From JBDSYA01 sp039925865 (GTDB lineage: Bacteria; Bacteroidota; Ignavibacteria; Tepidaquicellales; Tepidaquicellaceae), in assembly GCA_039925865.1 (NCBI GenBank), contig JBDSYA010000232.1, positions 1 through 11,533 on the forward strand: a stretch of DNA of 11,533 bases, written 5' to 3'. The translations under genes and the position numbers were made by a program. The notes under the pieces are model-generated. The model was not told where the DNA came from, searched no databases, and worked only from the letters and a program-made list of their open reading frames with translations. Positions 7,936 through 11,533 of this stretch are shown here, piece after piece (within the stretch, counting starts at the first letter, position 1; each line of letters opens with the position of its first letter).

Positions 7936-9801
7936 ATGATCAGAACTTTTCTTGTTCTTGTAACATCTATATTTTTTTTGGGAGGTTTGAGAATTTCGCA
8001 AGCCCAATCCGGACCTTATAATATTGAACTGGAAACTGTTACTCTGCCGGGATCACCGGCGATCCATTCATTCGCATTTGCCGAATCAAACGGAAGATGG
8101 CTGTTTATCGGAGGAAGGACAAACGGACTCCACGGATTTACTCCGTTCAATTCCTTCCCAAAACAATTTTCAAATAAAAACATTTTTGTAGTAGATCCTA
8201 ATAGCATGCAAACATGGTCAAGAAATATTTTTTCAGATCTTCCGTTTGCAGTTGCAGATCCGTTGCGTTCAACAAATATGCAATATGCGCAAACTGGAAA
8301 TAAACTGTACATCATAGGAGGATTTGGTTATGACAGTCTTACAAATTCATTCATTACGTTTTCTTCATTGACAGTTATTGATGTCGAAGAAACAATTCAG
8401 GCGATAATAAATGGCACTTCAGTAAATAGTCACATTAAGCAAATGTCTGACAGCCGGCTTCGCATAACGGGTGGTGAACTGCATAAGCTTGGAGATTATT
8501 TTTATTTGATTGGCGGTCATAACTTTTCCGGAAATTACAGAAGGACTGTAAATACTCAGGTCTATTCAAATCAAATCAGAAAATTCATGATCAATGATAA
8601 TGGTGTTGAAGTTTCAATATCCGGTTACAGCGCTATTACAGATACCGTTGAATATCACAGGCGTGATATGAATGTCGTTCCTGCCATTATGCCGGACGGG
8701 ATAACTGAATATTTAACTCTTTACGGAGGTGTATTTAAACATGGAAGGGATCTTCCGTTTTTAAACCCGATCTATATTTATGAAAATTCTGCCGATGTTG
8801 ATTACAGCTTTGAACAAAAGTTAAATCAATATACTTGTGCGCACCTTACAGCTTTTAGTTCGGCAACAGGAAGCATGCATACTTCATTTTTTGGAGGGAT
8901 GAGTTTATATTATTACAATGAAAGTACTCAGACTCTGGAAGTTGATTCACTTATTCCTTTCACAGATGATATTACTACGCTGTCAAAGTACCCCGGCGGT
9001 AATACAATGGAATATTTATCTGATCATAAAATGCCCGCACTACTTGGGACCAACGCACAATTTATTATGAACAATTCTGTTCCTCATTTTGATAATGAGG
9101 TTATAAAGCTCAGTCAAATCTCAGGAAGAACTTTCGTTGGTTATATTTATGGAGGTATAAGAGCATTGCTTCCCAATAACGGTTTAAGTTATCCAAGTGA
9201 ATACATTTTTAAAGTATATATAACTCCGGAACCTGTACTGCCGGTGGAACTTACATCTTTAATTTCTACTGTTGCTGGCAGAAATGTAAGCTTGAACTGG
9301 ACCACTTCATTTGAAGAAAATAATTCCGGATTTGAAATTCATAGATCTTCTGAGGAGAGTGATTGGTCTATAATTGGTTTTGTTCACGGCTATGGTAACT
9401 CAACTATTAACCATTATTATTCTTTTAATGATGTTAACTTAACATCAGGTAACTACAAGTATCGGTTAAAGCAAATAGATTTCAATGGCAACTATAATTT
9501 TCATTACTTGACTAATAATGTCATCATTGGAATTCCTGAAAAATTTTTCTTATCACAAAACTATCCAAATCCTTTCAATCCTTTTACAATCATTAATTAC
9601 CAGATCACCATCAGTGATCAGGTATCTATAAAAATTTATGATTTCAGCGGAAAGGAAGTTGCTCAAATCATTAACGAAATAAAAGGTGCGGGATTTTACA
9701 GCATAAAATTTCAACCCAAAGATCTCCCGAGTGGTGTATATTATTATAAGATCGAATCAGGGTCTTTTACTGATACAAAAAAAATGGTTTTACTGAAATA
9801 A
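7936..9801 (+). CDS. Secreted Kelch-like protein with type IX secretion sorting domain
   Basis: This is an exported protein of unknown function. A signal peptide covers about residues 1-23 (ending ISQAQ). Residues 30 to about 425 contain repeated hydrophobic-Gly-Gly turns (IGG at 58-60, IIGGFG at 126-131, LIGGH at 191-195, LYGG at 262-265, FFGG at 318-321, IYGG further on), the pattern of a Kelch/galactose-oxidase-like beta-propeller. An immunoglobulin-like domain follows, starting at LPVELTS (435). Residues from about 536 form a Por-type C-terminal sorting domain with SQNYPNPFNPF (540-550) and the terminal KKMVLLK. In this family that signal directs passage through the type IX machinery to the cell surface. 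The final A of its TAA stop is the first base of the inserted element downstream; the protein is complete. Confidence 0.9.
   Translation: MIRTFLVLVTSIFFLGGLRISQAQSGPYNIELETVTLPGSPAIHSFAFAESNGRWLFIGGRTNGLHGFTPFNSFPKQFSNKNIFVVDPNSMQTWSRNIFSDLPFAVADPLRSTNMQYAQTGNKLYIIGGFGYDSLTNSFITFSSLTVIDVEETIQAIINGTSVNSHIKQMSDSRLRITGGELHKLGDYFYLIGGHNFSGNYRRTVNTQVYSNQIRKFMINDNGVEVSISGYSAITDTVEYHRRDMNVVPAIMPDGITEYLTLYGGVFKHGRDLPFLNPIYIYENSADVDYSFEQKLNQYTCAHLTAFSSATGSMHTSFFGGMSLYYYNESTQTLEVDSLIPFTDDITTLSKYPGGNTMEYLSDHKMPALLGTNAQFIMNNSVPHFDNEVIKLSQISGRTFVGYIYGGIRALLPNNGLSYPSEYIFKVYITPEPVLPVELTSLISTVAGRNVSLNWTTSFEENNSGFEIHRSSEESDWSIIGFVHGYGNSTINHYYSFNDVNLTSGNYKYRLKQIDFNGNYNFHYLTNNVIIGIPEKFFLSQNYPNPFNPFTIINYQITISDQVSIKIYDFSGKEVAQIINEIKGAGFYSIKFQPKDLPSGVYYYKIESGSFTDTKKMVLLK
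9797..9800. repeat. Left copy of 4-bp direct repeat AATA (putative target-site duplication)
   Basis: AATA lies immediately before the left terminal inverted repeat and is repeated immediately after the right one (11522-11525). This is the pattern left by transposition with a 4-bp staggered cut. Four A/T bases could match by chance in this AT-rich DNA; the exact position at both repeat borders is what makes it meaningful. Confidence 0.6.
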
Positions 9802-9816
9802 GGACATTTGTCCTAT
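9801..9816 (+). repeat. Left terminal inverted repeat, 16 bp
   Basis: AGGACATTTGTCCTAT matches the reverse complement of 11506-11521 at all 16 positions. Its first 14 bases are themselves a palindrome around a TT centre (AGGACA-TT-TGTCCT), so each end could fold as a 6-bp hairpin or bind a symmetrical dimer. Confidence 0.85.
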
Positions 9817-9836
9817 CAAAAATGTTAGATTAGAAA
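9808..9836 (+). promoter_or_regulatory. Possible element promoter starting inside the left repeat
   Basis: TTGTCC (9808-9813), inside the left repeat, and TAGAAA (9831-9836) are spaced by 17 bp, like weak -35 and -10 boxes of a housekeeping sigma-70 promoter. Such a layout would let an end-binding protein repress its own gene. The -10 match is poor and this remains a suggestion. Confidence 0.2.
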
Positions 9837-9847
9837 TAAACTAATAT

Positions 9848-9851
9848 GGAG
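9848..9851 (+). promoter_or_regulatory. Shine-Dalgarno GGAG of the first element gene
   Basis: GGAG sits 8 bases before the ATG at 9860. It supports that ATG as the start even though the frame closes after 22 codons. Host genes in the window have no equivalent. Confidence 0.5.
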
Positions 9852-9859
9852 ATAGGTAA

Positions 9860-10703
9860 ATGGAAAATAAAACAAAGCAATATACACGACAATTACTAAA
9901 GACATCAGAGGGGAGAGTTCATATATGATTTATTAAATTCTTATGAGCTTTCCCCTAAATTAAGTGAACAAATTTTACTTAGTGCAAAGGAACATTTACT
10001 CCGAGCACATATTCTAAAGGAAGGTCAGATTGAAGTAACAGTAATAGGTATAGAGGAACGAGCGGGAAAGACAATAGAGAAGTTAAGCAGGAAGCGAGTA
10101 TTATTAACAATAGATTCAGGGAAAGAAGATCTGGAATCAAAGAAAGAATTTGGAAGAATAATTTTACGTCAGATCCGCATCCAGCGAATAACTCAGGAGG
10201 CAATAGAACAGGATGGAATATTATCTCAGGAAGATCTTTCGCGATATTTATCATGTGATGCGAGAACAATTCGGCGGGATATCGAGCAGATAAAAAAACG
10301 TGGAGTAGAAGTAATAACTCGAGGTGTATTACATAATATAGGTCGAGGTCAGACTCATAAGAAGAAGATAATAGGATTATATTTAGAGGGATATTTTTTT
10401 GCAGATATAAAGTTGAAAACCCGGCATAGTGTGGGAGCAATAAAGCGATATATTCAAGAGTTTACCAAAGTATTTATGAGTGTATCGCGGGGAATAAAAC
10501 AAGACGAGGAAATAAGTTTAGTAACAGGTATATCATTAAATCTTGTAAGACAGTATAAAGAGCTTCTTCTGGAGAGTCGAGGAAATAAAATACGTCAGGA
10601 GAAGTTAGGATTTATAAAGAAGATGCGTCAAAGGGGTATAAAAAAAACGAAAACCCTTATCAGTGGAGGCTTAGCGGTTCATATGACAGGAGGTTACAGA
10701 TGA
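9860..10703 (+). CDS. DUF1670-like triple-HTH protein, interrupted by a +1 frameshift
   Basis: Function unknown. From the ATG at 9860 the frame reads MENKTKQYTRQLLKTSEGRV and stops at TGA 9926-9928. The +1 frame is open from 9900 to the TGA at 10701-10703 but contains no ATG or GTG, and its first TTG is only at 10413. One skipped base between 9900 and 9928, most simply in the GGGG at 9910-9913, joins them into a 280-residue protein, close in length to its 267-residue neighbour. It contains an N-terminal domain rich in charged residues, then three HTH-like units: SQEDLSRYLSCDARTIRRDI (nt about 10227-10286), the unit around FFADIKLKTRHSVGAIKRYI, and the unit around EISLVTGISLNLVRQYKELL. The stretch G-x-L-x5-G-x3-TH-K-x2-II-x-LY before the second unit recurs in the downstream protein. 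The break may be an inactivating indel, a sequencing error or programmed shifting. DUF1670 membership is from memory. Confidence 0.7.
10688..10694 (+). promoter_or_regulatory. Strong Shine-Dalgarno AGGAGGT of the second element gene
   Basis: AGGAGGT ends 5 bases before the ATG at 10700 and lies within the 3' end of the first element gene. It fixes the second start at 10700 rather than at the in-frame ATG at 10706, and suggests reinitiation at the ATGA overlap. Confidence 0.75.
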
Positions 10704-11503
10704 GCATGCATCCTTTAAGAGATAGATATGAGACAATAAACAAAAGAAATTTTCGGCAAGCATTACTTCATTTATTAGAGAAAGAATATAAGATATTAGG
10801 ATCCCGTAAGATATTAGAATTACTGACCGAAGACATAGAACAAATACAAGATGAATTTAATTATAGCAAAGAAAAGGTAGGCAATGGAGAGATATTATTC
10901 CGGACGACAAAAGATGATGGTCAGCGACAAAGTTATGGTAAGAAGACTGAAGACTATGCAACGATAACAGTAATACTACCGCTGATAACAGAGGAAGATG
11001 TAGAGCGAAGGATATATTATAAGAAAGGTGATCGCAATAGTAATTATAAACATAGAGAAGCACGAGACATAGAGACGATGGTCAGGCTATTGAAGAGTGC
11101 GAAGCAGCAAGGAGGATTGTTAAGTGGAGCCGAGTTGAGTATGCTGATGAACAGAAGCTTAGGTACCATAGGAAAATATTTAAAAGCTTATCAGGAAAAG
11201 ACAGGAGAGATACTTCCATTAAAAGGATATGTATTAGACCAGGGAAGTTTACCGACACACAAAGGAATAATAATAAATTTATATGAACAAGGAATATCAC
11301 CGGCTGATATAGTGTTTAAGACATCACATAGTCAGAGTGCAGTAGACAGATATTTAAAGCAATATGAACAAATAAAAAAGCTGCTCAACAAAGGACTAAA
11401 TGAAACAGCGATTATGGGAATAACAGGGAGGAGTTTGAAAGTCGTAAGAGAATATATTAAATTGTATAAAAACTTTAATCCACAAAAAAATAAGAAAAAA
11501 TAA
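10700..11503 (+). CDS. DUF1670-like triple-HTH protein
   Basis: Function unknown. This 267-residue protein has an N-terminal helical region (1-55), a beta-rich stretch with a Lys/Asp-rich turn and SYGKK (about 60-105), and three HTH-like units at 139-166 (LLSGAELSMLMNRSLGTIGK), 198-222 (GISPADIVFKTSHSQSAVDR) and 232-256 (GLNETAIMGITGRSLKVVRE), ending in a lysine-rich tail. It aligns along its C-terminal half with the preceding gene product, including G-x3-TH-K-x2-II-x-LY-x2-G-x4-DI-x2-KT-x-HS, so the two are paralogues. From memory it resembles DUF1670, an uncharacterised family known from methanogens and Firmicutes. The start overlaps the previous stop by ATGA and has a strong Shine-Dalgarno. 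The repeated HTHs imply DNA binding, possibly of the terminal repeats. No transposase catalytic motif was recognised. A sequence-specific regulator is the main alternative. Confidence 0.8.
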   Translation: MSMHPLRDRYETINKRNFRQALLHLLEKEYKILGSRKILELLTEDIEQIQDEFNYSKEKVGNGEILFRTTKDDGQRQSYGKKTEDYATITVILPLITEEDVERRIYYKKGDRNSNYKHREARDIETMVRLLKSAKQQGGLLSGAELSMLMNRSLGTIGKYLKAYQEKTGEILPLKGYVLDQGSLPTHKGIIINLYEQGISPADIVFKTSHSQSAVDRYLKQYEQIKKLLNKGLNETAIMGITGRSLKVVREYIKLYKNFNPQKNKKK

Positions 11504-11505
11504 CC

Positions 11506-11521
11506 ATAGGACAAATGTCCT
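11506..11521 (-). repeat. Right terminal inverted repeat, 16 bp
   Basis: ATAGGACAAATGTCCT is the exact reverse complement of 9801-9816 and begins two bases after the stop of the second element gene. Its outer 14 bases are a palindrome with a two-base centre, as at the left end. Confidence 0.85.
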
Positions 11522-11525
11522 AATA
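11522..11525. repeat. Right copy of 4-bp direct repeat AATA
   Basis: AATA directly follows the right terminal repeat and equals 9797-9800. The next base, G11526, would complete a TAG stop for the upstream gene if the element and one AATA were removed. Confidence 0.6.
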
Positions 11526-11533
11526 GTAAATAG

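Larger units (their letters stand above)
9801..11521 (+). mobile_element. Putative insertion-sequence-like element carrying two DUF1670-like genes
   Basis: The 1721-bp segment is bounded by perfect 16-bp inverted repeats and flanked by AATA on both sides. It holds two tandem, paralogous genes of a helix-turn-helix-rich type and nothing else. Excising the element plus one AATA rejoins the host DNA so that the upstream gene reads ...AAA TAG, an intact ending. Codon choice (A-ending: ATA, TTA, AGA, CGA, GGA) and the presence of Shine-Dalgarno sequences set it apart from all neighbouring genes. No known transposase motif was recognised in either protein, so it could be an autonomous element with a novel enzyme or one moved in trans. 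Boundaries are read directly from the sequence; mobility is inferred. Confidence 0.75.

Noticed and set aside
9801..9820. Intrinsic terminator for the secreted-protein gene
   Set aside because: The 6-bp palindrome has only a two-base loop and no T-run after it, and an exact inverted copy lies 1.7 kb away, so a terminal repeat explains it better.
9979..10440. Minus-strand reading frame of 153 codons
   Set aside because: It is Leu/Ser-rich low-complexity text antisense to the frameshifted element gene, explained by the purine bias of that gene.
10413..10703. Taking the TTG at 10413 as the true start of a 96-residue protein
   Set aside because: Homology to the neighbouring protein, and the open frame, extend upstream to about 9900; a start here would cut through the HTH region.
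9860..11503. Ordinary DDE or HUH transposase
   Set aside because: No convincing D-D-E spacing, HUH motif, or serine/tyrosine recombinase signature could be read in either protein.
1..11533. CRISPR arrays, tRNA or rRNA genes, riboswitches, prophage genes
   Set aside because: No regularly spaced repeats, cloverleaf or ribosomal RNA-like sequence, conserved aptamer core, or phage structural genes were seen on either strand by eye.

Overview
The window reads as a low-GC chromosome fragment from the Bacteroidota/Chlorobiota side of the bacterial tree, most likely Ignavibacteria or a close relative. Three things point there. The secreted protein at 7936-9801 ends in a type IX secretion (Por) sorting domain with the NYPNPFNP motif. 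IspG is the long, insert-containing form. The host-type genes start without Shine-Dalgarno sequences. This placement is inference from sequence character; no database was searched.

Layout. At 1-802 (minus strand) is the N-terminal two thirds of a hexameric glutamate dehydrogenase, cut by the window edge. A gene-free AT-rich gap (803-1250) separates it from a co-directional plus-strand run: a Kup-type potassium transporter with a TTG start (1251-3257), a CDP-alcohol phosphatidyltransferase (3281-4150), a LicC-like nucleotidyltransferase (4229-4966), a rhomboid protease with a soluble C-terminal tail (4959-5939, overlapping the previous gene by 8 bp), long-form IspG of the MEP isoprenoid pathway (5953-7896), and a secreted Kelch-like protein with a type IX sorting signal (7936-9801). 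The transferase and nucleotidyltransferase look like a functional pair: one would activate a phosphorylated alcohol as a CDP derivative, the other would transfer it in the membrane.

The last 1.7 kb is different and is the most interesting part. Positions 9801-11521 have the anatomy of an insertion sequence: perfect 16-bp terminal inverted repeats (AGGACATTTGTCCTAT), a flanking 4-bp direct repeat AATA, and two tandem genes overlapping by ATGA. The repeats begin on the last base of the stop codon of the secreted-protein gene, and removing the element with one AATA restores an intact gene ending in TAG instead of TAA. The two proteins are paralogues of each other. Each has a short N-terminal region followed by three helix-turn-helix-like units, and from memory they resemble the uncharacterised DUF1670 family. 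Neither shows a recognisable DDE, HUH, serine- or tyrosine-recombinase signature. The first gene needs a +1 shift near 9911-9927 to be read in full. Unlike every neighbour, the element's genes have clear Shine-Dalgarno sequences and strongly A-ending codons, so the element appears recently imported. It is a candidate for an undescribed class of mobile element, with the catalytic mechanism unknown.
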